A program made the position numbers and the translations under genes. A stretch of 64,000 bases of DNA from Atherinomorus stipes (taxonomy: Eukaryota; Chordata; Actinopteri; Atheriniformes; Atherinidae), in NCBI GenBank assembly GCA_023101725.1, contig JALJCO010012619.1, forward strand, positions 310,001-374,000, written 5' to 3'. Shown here in pieces: positions 1 through 10,890 of this stretch. The notes beneath the pieces are model-generated. The model was given only the letters and a program-made list of their open reading frames with translations. It made no database searches and was not told where the DNA came from. How positions within the stretch are numbered: the first letter of the stretch is position 1; the number at the start of each line of letters is the position of its first letter.

Positions 1-146
1 GAAAACTTGTTATAATCTGTTCAGTTGAGAAATGCCTAATTTTGCATAAGCTTCAAATAAAACTTGGTGGCTTTGGTGGAGAGGATCAAGACATTTTTAC
101 AAGGTTTTATTGGTTTCTGCAGATGTTCAACTGTTTTGTTTGAAAG

Positions 147-1025
147 TATGACAGTTGACGGTCCTGTCACCATGCCTCAGAGTGATCATACGCCCTGGCT
201 ACTTGGCCAAGGGAATATTCCTTTGACTGACTGATAAGCGCGCATGACTCTCACCAGGGAGTCTGTGGGATTGAATCCCGCCCAGGTCCTCGTTGTGTAC
301 CTTGCCACATTCTGGCGTTGTTGGCAGGACCCATGTGACGCTGGTAAACGGTCCGTGGATTCAAAATTGATGGCAGCCTGCGTGAAGCACGAGGACATGC
401 GTGTGGAAAGAAGGGGAAAGATGTGACAGCTGATGGTCCTGTCACTATGCATCTGAGTGATCATACCCCCTACCTACTTCTGGTAAGCACGCATGACTCT
501 TACTTGGGAGTCTGTGGGATCAAATCCCACCCGGTCCCTTGTTACGTACTTTTCCACAAAAGCAATCTGTTTATTTCATGATAGGTGCTTGTTAAATGGT
601 TTCAATCCCCTGTTTAAAAGAAGAAGAAACACATTTTTCTCACCCGGGAGTCTGTGGGATTGAATCCCGCCCAGGTCCTCTTTGTGTACCTTGCCACAGT
701 CTTGCGTTGTCAGCAGGATCCATGTGACGCTGGTAAACGGTCCGTGGATTCAAAATTGGTGGCAGCCTGCATGAAGCACGAGGGCGTGCTTGTGGAAAGA
801 GGGGGAGAGATGTGACAGCTGATGGTCCCGTCACTGTGCGTCTGAGTGATCATATCCCCCAGCTGCTTTTGGTAAGAACACATGACTCTCCCTTGGGAGT
901 CTGTAGGATCAAATCCCGCCCGGTCCCTCATTGTGTACTTTTCCGCAAAAGCAATCTGTTTACTTCATAATGCTTCTTGAATGGTTTCAATTCCCTTTTT
1001 AAAAAAAGAAGAAACACATTTTTCT
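147..1025 (+). repeat. Tandemly duplicated block with tRNA-like (SINE-head-like) units
   Basis: Copy 1 (about 250-638) and copy 2 (about 639-1025) are direct tandem copies with a period of 389 bp, roughly 90% identical by eye; both end in an A-rich run followed by ACATTTTTCT. Bases 147-249 are a further partial copy of the inner segment seen again near 421-500 and 812-890. Four motifs resemble a tRNA T-arm (5-bp stem, 7-base loop, as in GTGGGATCAAATCCCAC) at 265-281, 514-530, 654-670 and 903-919, spaced 249, 140 and 249 bp. This suggests tRNA-derived SINE heads amplified locally. No complete tRNA cloverleaf is present and no coding frame is convincing. Confidence 0.75.
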
Positions 1026-2640
1026 GTCTTTTTTTCAGTGGCTGGTTGTCTGTATAGTAGTAAACTTGGGTATGAACGGTTCTGTTGATGTTCTGATGTC
1101 TTCTCTTTGTTACATGAGTATTCATGCCAGTTCACAAGAAGTTGTCTAAAAAGAGCACACAATGTTTTCTGTAATTAAATGATTCTGGGCCACACCATCT
1201 GCTGTAGTGTCCAAATGCTTTGTCCAGAGCTCTTTTCCAGTATAATCTGGCCCTCATGGCTTCAGCGTGATGAGTCATAAAACAGCAGACTGCTGGACAG
1301 TCGTTCCTTTCAAAGGGTAGAAGTAATGGAACTAGATGCCTATGTCAGACTGCCAGTTCCAAAGCGGGGAAAAAAAAAAAAAAAAAAAAACACAAAAAAA
1401 TGATCAAACTTCTTTTCTCTGATATCTGACAGGTGATCCTAGTCAGAAGTTTAGCATCTGATGATAAAACTAAACTGAGCTGCACTAAAAATAAATGGAT
1501 GAATAAATAAAATGGATAAAAACACAACCTCCAATCAGGAAACATGAGACTGGAACATAACAGCTGTTTTTACTACCAACATTTTGTTATGACATTTTTC
1601 ATTTTCAGACTTTGTTTGCTTGTGATAAGACATTAAAAACTACTTGATGATGAAATAAGTCCTTTAGTTGCGTTGTTTATGTGTTAAATTACACTTCCCT
1701 CTTTTGCAACAAGCTTCTCATCCTTTTTTGCGGGGGTTACCATGGTGACAAGTCCGGTGGTGGTGATGCTGCCGTGGCAAATGTTTGTCTCTGGCATTTC
1801 CATTATTTGAATTATCGTGGACTTTTTATGTGGACGCAGTCAAAAACAAATTCAAAAAGAGATGAGGGATGCTGACCAAACATCTATGAAGAAATAGGAG
1901 TGAGAAAAGATGGTTTAATCTCTAGATTGTGGGAACAAACCGTGTGTTTCATTTATTTGTTTGCACTACTTGTTTGTTTTAGACATTTAAGCTGCACATT
2001 CATCTCTTTGTGTCCTCATTAGCATTTTCTGCTAAACTTTTTACATTTCGCTGCTTATAGGATCTCCGTGCAGTTTCCTAAACTTGATTGGTTAGAATAT
2101 TTGTGAATAATTCCAGTATTTCCCTGCATGATACCTGCGTATGTGTGAGCCTGCATTTCTGTGTATACGCTGTGACCATGAGACGGCATGGCTTTCAAAG
2201 GCCTGTCGAGAGGTTTAAGGGTCTTGCTAATGAGCAAGTCATTTTCCCTCAGATTAGCATGAATAGCCAGGCTCATTTTGTGTGTGCATGCCTGTGTGCA
2301 AGCACACAAGTGTGTGTGCGCGCGTTACTGCTCGTGTGGGTCTAGGAGTCAAGTCTTGGGGTTTGAGGTTGAGCTAATCAGCAACACATTTCCCCCTGCA
2401 TTAGTTTCACTTGGCTGATTAACTGCACACTTTGCGTGTGAAAGTGTGCGTGTGTGTGTGAGAGAAACTGGCTGATGATTATCATTATGGCTCAATGACT
2501 CAAAGGAAACTAACAATGGATTAACATTAGCTTTCAATTTGCTTATTGAATTTTAAATACTACAATTTTTTTCTTTGTGTTCTTTAGTCATTTTGCTAAA
2601 GTGGAAGAAATCTTGAAAAATGTTTTAACTTTAAATACAT
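1026..2640. other. Non-coding stretch, no gene seen
   Basis: Unique-looking AT-rich sequence. It holds a 21-base poly(A) run at 1370-1390, TG/CA-rich patches at about 2270-2330 and 2435-2465, and an AT-rich block at about 2195-2290 with several TAAT/ATTA-like cores that could be a conserved non-coding element. No open frame has recognisable protein homology. Confidence 0.6.
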
Positions 2641-2667
2641 CTATTTCACTTTGCATGAGCATAGGAC

Positions 2668-2790
2668 TAAGGCTGGGTGATATGGACCAAATATCATATC
2701 AAGATATATTTATTTTAGATGACGATATACGACATATACCGGTATTTTTATCCTTATTTGTCTGAATGTTTCATTTCATATCAAACACTT
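2668..2790 (+). mobile_element. Left-end fragment of a hAT-like MITE (GGCTGGGTGATATGG family)
   Basis: The segment starts with AAGGCTGGGTGATATGG and runs into AT-rich sequence rich in ATATC and GATAT words. This is the same terminal motif as the intact element at 47782-48037. No matching right end lies nearby, so it is probably truncated or too decayed. It carries no coding sequence. Confidence 0.5.
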
Positions 2791-3967
2791 GTTTTTTAGT
2801 ACTGAAACATGTTTAGCGTAAAGGTTTCGCTCCACTGCAGTGATGGAACTGACAAAACAATGGTTTGAAATCAGGGCTGGACTGGCCATCGGGCATACCG
2901 GGCATTTTCCCGGTGGGCTTGCGGTGATTTTGGGCCGGCTGGGCTTTTTTTTTAAAAAAAAAAAAAAAAAAGGTAGCTTTTGTAGTCAGTGGCATCAGTC
3001 ATCATACCTATTGGTACAAAACTGGTAGGTCGGCCCATTATTCCTGAGTGAATGTGGGCTGGACCAATTAGAGCTGAGGGCCATTTTTGGGCCACCGCGG
3101 TCAATCATACAGAGAGAACTACAGGAAGAGCAAAACACGTAAAGTTTTCACGGGGAAAATTGGGAATTATAAAGGCTAACTTTTCATACAGATGCTGCCA
3201 AATGTATAAAGATAACACAGAAGTTTGCTGGAGGCTGTAGAGGAACTTTCAGCCACAGGTGACAAAGGCAGAGGTTGGCAGATGGATAAGGGGAGACCCG
3301 TGGTGGACGCTGGTGGGGGGCTAAGAAGTGATGAACTACTTTACCTGGGTTTTGTATAAATCAAGTTTGGGTGTAGTCTAGTTCATTTTTGTTGTGCTTG
3401 CTAACTCTTTGAAAGTCAGTAGCTAGTTATAAGCAGGCTGTGCATCGCACAGCGCGCAGGGAGCACGCGCTAACGTCAGCGGAGTCAGATACAGATATCA
3501 GCGTTATAAATCTACCAGGGAGGTGAATGTGGAAATCAGCTGGAATATTTCTCCTGCTACGCCGATGTGTCGCCTACATCACAGGCACGTGCAGAGCTGA
3601 ATACTGTCTAACGGTGATTCTCAGTAGTAAAAGAATCCATCATTCTTAATTTTTATTAACGTCATCGTGTTATCTTAGAGCTGAACTTGAAAGAATATTT
3701 TAGAGCAAGTCCACTAAATAAAATGGTTGCATCAGGAGAAAATAAAATAACTGGTCTGTCCGGAGGGTTTGTTTGATCGCCATATTTCAGTCATTTATGG
3801 AATATTATTCTGTGATAAAGATTGGAATTGTAGCGTGACTTCCAGTGTGTAGCCGTGATATTTAAATTATTTAACTATCATCACATGCTGTGATGGGGAG
3901 GTTACCCAGTTCATGAACAGCTGTAGCCTATAGTTCAGGAGCACTGATTTTAACCTTTTAAAGCCCA

Positions 3968-4160
3968 AACAAAAAAAAAAGGGGGGAAAAATTATTATTT
4001 TTTTAAAATTTAAATTTTTAATGGTTTATTTAAAAAAAAAGGAAAAAAAAAAAAAAAAAAAAAATTTATAAAAAAAAAATAATTTATTATAAAAAAAAAA
4101 ATATTTGTTTTTTTTCTGTCCGGGAAGAAGAAAGAAAAAAAGAAAAAAAAAAAAAAAAAG
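3968..4160. repeat. Low-complexity A/T/G homopolymer jumble inside the hAT element
   Basis: Successive runs of A, G, T and AT without a stable period; the longest A run exceeds 20 bases. The pattern is unlike a normal microsatellite and resembles either a decayed poly(A) insertion or poorly resolved consensus sequence. No function is inferred. Confidence 0.7.
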
Positions 4161-4499
4161 AGAGGGGAGAGAAGAGTAAACAAAAAGCCCTATGGTTGCT
4201 GGTATCTGGCTTCATCCAGTTTATCAAGCCTGTTTGGAGTAAGATTGTAATAGGGGCCTATAGCTATGGCATGAGTATGGTGGGGGCTGCACTTGCACTT
4301 GAAAAAAGTTCAGAAAAAAGATAAATAGAGTGCATTGGTTACCTTTTTCACCTGGTTCATGTTTGTTTTTATGAAACAATAATTTGGCCATTATAACAGC
4401 TTGCTGATGATATTGTAGCTTTTTGTCACCTTGTTCATACTTTACAGACCACTTAATAGGCTACTGTATAGAATAACAGGACTGGGGGGGGGGGTGGGG

Positions 4500-4590
4500 T
4501 TTATTTATCTTTTTATTTAACCTTTATTTATACAGATAAATCCGATTGAGACACACCCTCTCTTTTTTAAGGGAGACCTGTTTACCTAAT
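4500..4590 (-). mobile_element. Retroposon 3'-tail-like fragment inserted in the hAT element
   Basis: Contains the words TTTATTTAACCTTTATTTA and AGGGAGACCTG. I recognise the combination as a common interspersed fish retroelement end, but cannot assign a family with certainty. On the minus strand the A-rich AAATAAA-type tail would lie at the 3' side, which sets the orientation. It lies wholly inside the 2872-4797 element, so it either inserted later or was captured by it. Confidence 0.4.
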
Positions 4591-4633
4591 GTACAGGTCT
4601 TTAGATGGTGGGAGGAGGTTTAGGTTTAAGTTT

Positions 4634-4668
4634 ATTAGACAAGTATTAGACAAGTTCATTAGACAAGT
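4634..4668 (+). repeat. Three copies of an 11-bp unit (ATTAGACAAGT)
   Basis: ATTAGACAAGT occurs at 4634-4644, 4645-4655 and 4658-4668, the last after a 2-base spacer. It is a small local slippage-type repeat inside the hAT element. Confidence 0.85.
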
Positions 4669-4896
4669 GCATACAAACAAGACAGGGAACAAGCACTTGT
4701 TTTCATTCAGAGGTGTCATCGTCGTTCCATTAATATCTGGTGGGCCAGTCTCGGTTCAAAATGCCCGGGCCGATTTTTTTGTCCCAGTCCAGCCCTGTTT
4801 GAAATGTTTGTTGAATTGAAGTAATTAGTTGGGTGCTTTTTTATGATTTCTTTGTAAAAGTCTTGGGGAGGATTGTCTTCCAGACAGTTTAAATAA

Positions 4897-5124
4897 TAGG
4901 GGTGGGAAAAAACATAGATACACTGAAATATTGCAATATTTTAATATGCAGATACCATATGTATATTAAAACGCGGTATCAATCTATTTTACCAATGAAA
5001 TCTCGCGAGATATCATCGTTTTGTTACAAAATCTCATGATATTTAATGAAATACCAAGAAATGTCATCGTTTTGTTACGAAATATCACGATATTTCAGTG
5101 TATTGATATTTTTTCCCACCCTTA
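4897..5124 (+). mobile_element. hAT MITE, TAGGGGTGGGAAAA family, with perfect 8-bp duplication
   Basis: It starts TAGGGGTGGGAAAAAA and ends TTTTTTCCCACCCTTA, with long inverted arms that include GATACACTGAAATATTGC and its near complement. A perfect 8-bp direct repeat, TTAAATAA, flanks it at 4889-4896 and 5125-5132. The interior is palindrome-rich (ATCTCGCGAGAT) and non-coding. A second member of the family lies at 21510-21764. Confidence 0.9.
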
Positions 5125-5194
5125 TTAAATAATCAGGTGACCCCTTTGCAGTCAGTCGAGGTGCAACCGGGTCATTAGGAAAAAGTGAAGCAAA

Positions 5195-5302
5195 AAAATC
5201 TGCACAACTAATACCGCGATATAATGATACGTGTAAATATCGTATCTCTCTGATGTAAATATCATATTGCGATATCATATCAGTATATCCTGCAACCCTG
5301 AT
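5195..5302. mobile_element. Decayed MITE end with GATATC-rich sequence
   Basis: AT-rich sequence full of ATATC/GATAT words ending in TGCAACCCTGA, which resembles the terminus of CAGGGTTGCA-type hAT MITEs. No left partner or target duplication could be found, so this is a tentative remnant. Confidence 0.35.
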
Positions 5303-7703
5303 GTGACAATTAATGAATAATTGATTGGATATTGTAACACACCAGGAATTTACATTTATCAGTGATCAGTATTCTGGGCTGTGTATGAAATTGTTAGAAT
5401 ATCATCTTATGGATAAGATAACTATTGTAGAAGGTAATAGTATATTTGGCTGGTACTGTATGTATTAGTTCAACATTACTTTTCCAAAAAATAGAGCAGC
5501 AGTGGAACGGTTCAACAGACCTCTTCAGTTTCTTTGGCTATATGATCAAATGTTTGTTCATGTAATGATTCTCATTCATCTATCCGTTGTATACACCTTA
5601 TAATCTTTCTTTCTCAAAATACAGACTGAGGATAGGCCCCTGCCCCTACTCAATTTCCCTTTTTCTTTACTTCCTCTGCTCCACTGAATTTTTCTGTATC
5701 ACTATTTTCTACTTCTTATTTCTCTCATTCTGTCACTTCATGTGCTGCTGGGATGTTTTTCTCGTTTCAAAGCCCCATTCATGTTCTTCACATTTAGCTG
5801 CTTTCCTTTCTTGGGCAGATATTAACCTGTACTGTATGTCTTCTACCTCTGTTGTCCCCGTCTTCCTTCTCTTTCTAACTCTATCTCTCCCTTTCTGAGC
5901 ACCTCTTAACCAGCCCTTTGAGAGTGTGTGAGCTGCTCGGCCTAAATGATTTTCTATTACCGCTGCCTGTTAACAGGGGTCCATTTGATCAAGCTAATGA
6001 AATTGAAAACTTTCATCTATGCCAAATTGATTTCAAACCTGAAACCGCATGTGGACGAGGGAAGAAAAAAAAAAGAGAAGTGGAGTTAGTGGAGCGAGAC
6101 ATGCACTTTAGACACACACAGAAATCTATTAGTCGGTGTGTCTTTTTACTCTTGTCCTTGGAAGAGACCTAAATGGTTACTCTTTGTCAGTGTGTTTGAA
6201 ATGTTCATTCATTTATCTATTTTTTTCTGTTGTTATGGGTATTAGGTTATGGATGCTACTATGTGATTTACCAGGATATGCTTCTGCTAACAGGTTCATT
6301 GACTGTGTTCATTATCTTTTCATTTTTCCTTTAATGTCTATATTATTATAATTTTTAAATGGTTTATTTAAATCTCTGTGATGCCTACATATTGATCTTT
6401 GAAAAGGCAGCTCTCCTAGTATATTGCATTGTATCCTCTACATTCTGCAAATATGAGTAGATGTGTACAGTACAGTATGTTTTGTGTAATATCTACAGAA
6501 AATAAGAGTTTTTAGTTGATTTAATCCTCAAGCTTTGCAGAACATTAGGTTGTTTGTCTTTAACAATTTAGTTGCACTCAAAATCTAAATGAGGAGGCTG
6601 ATGGAAAATTAAGTAAAACTACAACTGTGTCCAAAAATCAAAGTGGAATCATACTTTACAGGAAGCGAAAAGACAAAAAAATGAACTAATTAGCAAAACA
6701 TTCAACATGCTGCATCATTGGTGTCAGCTGAAATTATATGAGTTGTTGGGACTGCTACTTTTCTTCGGTTCTGCTCAGCGTGTGCTCTGCCTGTTCGCCG
6801 ATAGTAGCTGCGATTGGCTCCACACCTCAAGACCGTAATTGAGTAAATTTATTAATCCTCTCATCAGATCGTTAAACACTGATGACTCTGAACTTCTAAA
6901 GGTCATCATATCCTCAGCTGTGAAGAAGGCGGATGATTTAGTGATGGCTTTATGCTGACGTTAACCATCCATGTCTGATTTCCTTTTCATTTCCACTGTT
7001 TGTGTCAACTTGCTTTAATTCCTGACCAATATTACAATTTAAAGTGTGACCTCCTGTAGTTTCTTTGATGGTGCTTAAAAAAAAGAGAGAAAATACTGTC
7101 TAGTCTGATACAATAGTAAATATAACAACACAATGAATGCTTTGTTTTGAGAATAGCTAATTATCTGCAAGTGATTCTCTAGATAAATGAAATATTACGA
7201 TATTCCCCCACTTTGGAAATGTTTCTTTTTATTTCTTTATAAAGTTCATGAAACTGCCCCCAAAGGTGTACGTTTTCATTTCAAGTGCTGGTAAAATCTT
7301 GAAATGGGTGGCAACTAGTATTAAAATGCACTATCACCGTCTGTTGGATGTTGGAAAGGCAACCAGGAACAACAGCTAGATTGTTTGTGACATCATATTA
7401 ATATTAACACAATATCAGTTTAAGTTTTAGTGTAATGCCGCGTAACTGAGAACAAAGAAGTTCCCTCAACCTTCCTTTTGTGCACTCAGTCCTGATCAGT
7501 CTAGATCCCATTTAAATATGAAATTTGAAAGCACAAACATTATCAGCAGCAAAGATTAAGATTAAAGCAGCTTCAATATCAAAGCTCTGTTAAGGTATCA
7601 AAATAAGGTATCAACAGACTGCATGACTAAAAAATGCTCTTAAAAGTGTTGCTTACTCCAGTTGAGCTTATCAAAGGATTATGGGACTAATTATGGGATT
7701 ATG
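5303..7703. other. Non-coding stretch, no gene seen
   Basis: Contains a CT-rich block at about 5590-5900 whose frames read only as low-complexity hydrophobic or serine-rich peptide. Bases 5935-6060 and 6780-7000 look more complex, with homeodomain- and bZIP-like cores, and are candidates for conserved non-coding DNA. The remainder is ordinary AT-rich sequence. Just upstream of the SINE, the word ATTATGGG is repeated three times (7678-7703). Confidence 0.6.
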
Positions 7704-7957
7704 GGGTGGCTGTGCTAGGTGGAAGAGCAGTCATCTTTAGACGGAGGGTTGTGGGATCGATTCCAGGCTTCCCCAGACTACATGCCGAAGTGTCCTTGGG
7801 CAAGACACTGAACCCCAAGTTGCCTCCCGATGTGCCTTCGGGGTATGAATGAGTGTGTGACTGGGTGGATGTGATATGTAGTGTAAAGCGCTTTGAGCGG
7901 TTAGTATGACTGGAAAAGCGCTATATAAGTACAGTCCATTTACCATTTTACCATTTA
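7704..7957 (+). mobile_element. tRNA-derived SINE
   Basis: The head has a plausible A box (TGGCTGTGCTAGGTGG, about 7707-7722) and a B box (GGATCGATTCC, 7754-7764), the internal RNA polymerase III promoter of tRNA-derived SINEs. The body carries the fish SINE words GTGTCCTTGGGCAAGACACT and CCCAAGTTGCC. The 3' part ends in AAAGCGCTTTGAG, GCGCTATATAAGTA and a short repeated tail (TTTACCA units). Such tails are normally shared with a partner LINE that supplies the reverse transcriptase. It appears near full length and is transcribed left to right if active. No clean target duplication was seen. Confidence 0.88.
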
Positions 7958-8258
7958 ATAATGTGCAATGAAAGTTCTGACTAATCAAGGAGATTTAAAG
8001 ATGTGTTCTTAAAAACGTTAAGACATGTTAATGTGAAAACAAAGGTAGTGTTCAATTGACTGCACTCCTGAGATCAAGTTCTGAAGAGAGCATCAAAAAT
8101 AACTTTTACTTTGGATGAGTGTGAAAAGGTGACGTCCATGATTCAGTTTACAGGGGAGCTTGAAAAGGAGAGCTCTAAAAAAATGGATCATTTCAGGTTT
8201 TTTACTTTCCATTATGTTCCTGATATGTCTTAGATTTGTCAGTGTTGTCTGTATTAAC
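7958..8258. other. Short unique spacer, nothing recognised
   Basis: AT-rich sequence between the SINE and the dispersed repeat. No terminal repeats, microsatellite or convincing frame. Confidence 0.6.
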
Positions 8259-8745
8259 GGTAGAATCCGGAGTTTTTCCCCATTTCTGATTGTAAACAAT
8301 ATTCAAACTGAGTGCCCCTCCCTCAGGCAAATGTCCGCATCGCTCTTCAGCCCCAAGCCTCTCCTTCAAAGCTTGGAAGCGGGTGAAAACCAAACCAATA
8401 TTGACCCTGGTTTTCGAGCAAACACTATCTAAAGCTCTTTTTGCCGCATAGTACTTCATTTTCTTCTCTGTATCCGTTTTTTTGTTTTTTTGTTTTTTTC
8501 GAGAATTTGAGTGACTGGTTTCTACTCAAGTCGATGAATTTTTTTCCCATAGAGCCCTTAGCTCTGTCATTGGCTGGAGACAAATAAGCAAATCTCCACC
8601 CTGAAACGTCCCAAATACACCAAAAGAAAAGCAAAAAATGAAATACAATCAGGAAGAGAGGGAGTTGCAAACAAAGTCACTGCCACACGAGAGTAGAGGC
8701 CCAAAGATGTGGACTGAGACAGATTTCACTTGCACAAGTCTAGTG
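8259..8745 (+). repeat. Unidentified interspersed repeat, copy A
   Basis: Shares long near-identical blocks in the same order and orientation with 29507-29990, for example ATCGCTCTTCAGCCCCAAG, CTCCTTCAAAGCTTGGAAG and AAAGCTCTTTTTGC; the end GAGGCCCAAAGATGTGGACT matches GAGGCCCAAAGGTGCGGACT in copy B. The copies differ by small indels and a T-rich run at about 8479-8500. I see no tRNA head, poly(A) tail, terminal inverted repeats or coding frame, so the class is unknown. Confidence 0.85.
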
Positions 8746-9309
8746 TTTATTTTCTGGGGGAATCTCCGGTTTCTACTTTTAACATATTTCCTCTATTTGA
8801 GACAATCTTACAAGTGTTTACTTCTGTGGCCATACATGCAGGGCAGTAAGCTTTGGTTGCAAGTTTGTAACTGTGGAAAACTGTGATCAACAGTTTTCAG
8901 GCCAGGTTTTTGTGGCCACTGATGACTCGGGGGTAGCCTAATAAACAGGACTGACCTTAGTGCTGTTCAACATTGTGTGTTTCAGGAGTTTTTGATCATC
9001 TGAGAGTGTTTTTGAACCAAGACAGGTGATCTGTTCTGTACTGTTTCAGTGAGTGTGACTAACAACAGGCTGTTTAGCAATGTAGACCTTAGAATTGTTG
9101 GTGACTGGTTGAGCTTACCTCGCGTTCTTCTTTTGATGTTATTATAACCTTCTGACACTAATTCAATTTTTGGATTTTACTGCAATCCACGGGCAAAAAT
9201 GAAAATCAGGAAAATTAAGAGTAATAACTTTAAACAGCAAAGCAGCAGATATGAAGAAATGATTGCAAACCACACAGCTACTTTATTTTCTGCTTTTATA
9301 AGAAAGCTG
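8746..9309. other. Non-coding stretch, nothing recognised
   Basis: Unique-looking AT-rich sequence between copy A of the dispersed repeat and the GC-richer patch. No gene, repeat end or microsatellite was recognised. Confidence 0.6.
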
Positions 9310-10890
9310 TAGGGGGGGGGCAGAGCAGAGGGTGCGGCTGTCCCGGCCCACAACTAAGGGGCCCACGCTGCCCATCCCATCAACATGGTGAAGGGGAGGG
9401 AAAAAAAAGGGTAAATCCACAGTTGTTCTCTTTCTCCTTTATTTGTAGGATGTTAGTGTTAAAAAAAACTGGAAAAACAGGATGGATGGGTGGAATTCCT
9501 TTTTTCCTTTTCTCACATTTTTAACTTGGATCCTCTCAGCGCTGCTCCTCTCTGGGCCCGCGGCTGCGCTTGAGTTGCTGGTATGTGCCACATGCGTGCA
9601 TTCTGTGCGTAATAGACGTTACAAACTGTCTTAAAGGTTTCATTTGCTCCAACATCAACTCCTCATCCATGTCCTGTAAACTGGCCTCTTGTCAGGCTCT
9701 GCGGGGATTCCTGCTGTAGCTGTTGTTTATGTTTCACAATTATTACTTATTTTATATTCCATATTATATTTAGGCCTCTTTCACCAACATCTCTCTCTCC
9801 ATTGGGTCAATTTCATTTTGTGTTCACCACATGCTCTCCAACTTCCCATGGCAAAGCAATAGCGCAGCTAAATCTTCATTTGAATACTGCTGTTTGTGCC
9901 TGTTACTGATTTTTGAGCAATCAAGATTGCGTGCAAACAGTGAAGACAGCGCACGCGAACTCTCAGCGTCACAAACAAAAACCCGACGGTCAATGCTGCC
10001 CAATAAGATGAACATAGTGAAATATAGCCTCACACTCCCGTGTGTACTCATACTCTTTCATAGAGCCATAAAGTATCCACATTACACATGATCAACAGCT
10101 ATTTAACCATCTGAACAAATCGGGCTGAGCAGCAGAGGGAAGGACACAATAATGCAGCTGTGCTGCAGCTCTGTTTAAAGGACAAGACGGCGGTATGGCC
10201 TAAAACGCATTTATTATTTTTATCAGAGTCCAGTTTGTCCCTAAGCTCTTTCTCAAAGATGAACAGGAGATGCGGTCCAGTCTCTCTGTGAGCGTTGTCA
10301 CTCTGCTGGTGGATTTAACCCTGTTTATAACTGGAAACAGGCTCCACGAAGCAACCTGGAACAGGCGGTGTTACCAAAATACCGGTAAACAGCTCATGTT
10401 GGGAAACGAGTCCAACGCTTCAATAATGGACTAACTAATTAATAACTGACTAATAGCTGCTCAGGCCGCGCAATGCGTCCAGCTGGTAAAACGCGTCTGA
10501 CCAGGCAGCAGGGAGGCAGCAGCCTCCATAAGAGTCTCTCTTAAAACGATTATTCAGTTCGTCCAGGTGTCTGTCAAGGATCAGAGAACTCTGTTTCGTC
10601 GCTGTTAGCAGCAGTTGGGGCTCTCGTAATGCTCGCCGGGCAAATGGTCACTTATTAGTACTGTATACAGTAGCTGGTAGTCAGCCAGGTGTGCAGCTGC
10701 CTCCGTGCGGCACCGACACACCCTGGCACACTCGTAAGTCCATGGCGCTATCTGTGGTGCTGAAATAGCGCAAATTGTGCTGCAGAACTCATCTAATCCA
10801 CACTCTCCACTTTATCCGTCTGTCTCTGATTGGAGTTTTTAAGCTACTGATTGATCAGCTGTCATTACAGGCTGTCACTGCGCAGTATCT
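9310..10890. other. CpG-richer patch, possibly a decayed transposon or regulatory island
   Basis: This block has clearly more CpG and GC than its flanks (for example GCGCACGCGAAC and CTCGCCGGGC). It opens with a G run (9313-9321) and GGGGCCCACGCTGCCC, words that resemble the edges of GC-rich interspersed fish repeats. I cannot pair terminal repeats. The short frames at about 9824-10091 have no recognisable domain. It could be an old DNA transposon or a CpG-island-like element. Confidence 0.4.

Larger units (their letters stand above)
2872..4797 (+). mobile_element. Non-autonomous hAT element, 1.9 kb, with perfect 8-bp target duplication
   Basis: The element begins with CAGGGCTGGACTGG and ends with its exact reverse complement, CCAGTCCAGCCCTG (14-bp perfect terminal inverted repeat). 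It is flanked by a perfect 8-bp direct repeat TTTGAAAT at 2864-2871 and 4798-4805, the size expected for hAT transposition. The interior has no long transposase frame, so it needs a helper in trans. It includes a CpG-rich part at about 3430-3600, a disordered A/T-rich stretch (3968-4160), a G run near 4484-4500 and a retroposon-like tail (4500-4590). Strand is arbitrary. The 8-bp duplication makes the boundaries firm. Confidence 0.9.

Noticed and set aside
265..281. Possible tRNA gene
   Set aside because: Only a T-arm-like stem-loop is present; no matching acceptor, D-arm and anticodon arm could be folded, and it is part of a duplicated repeat.
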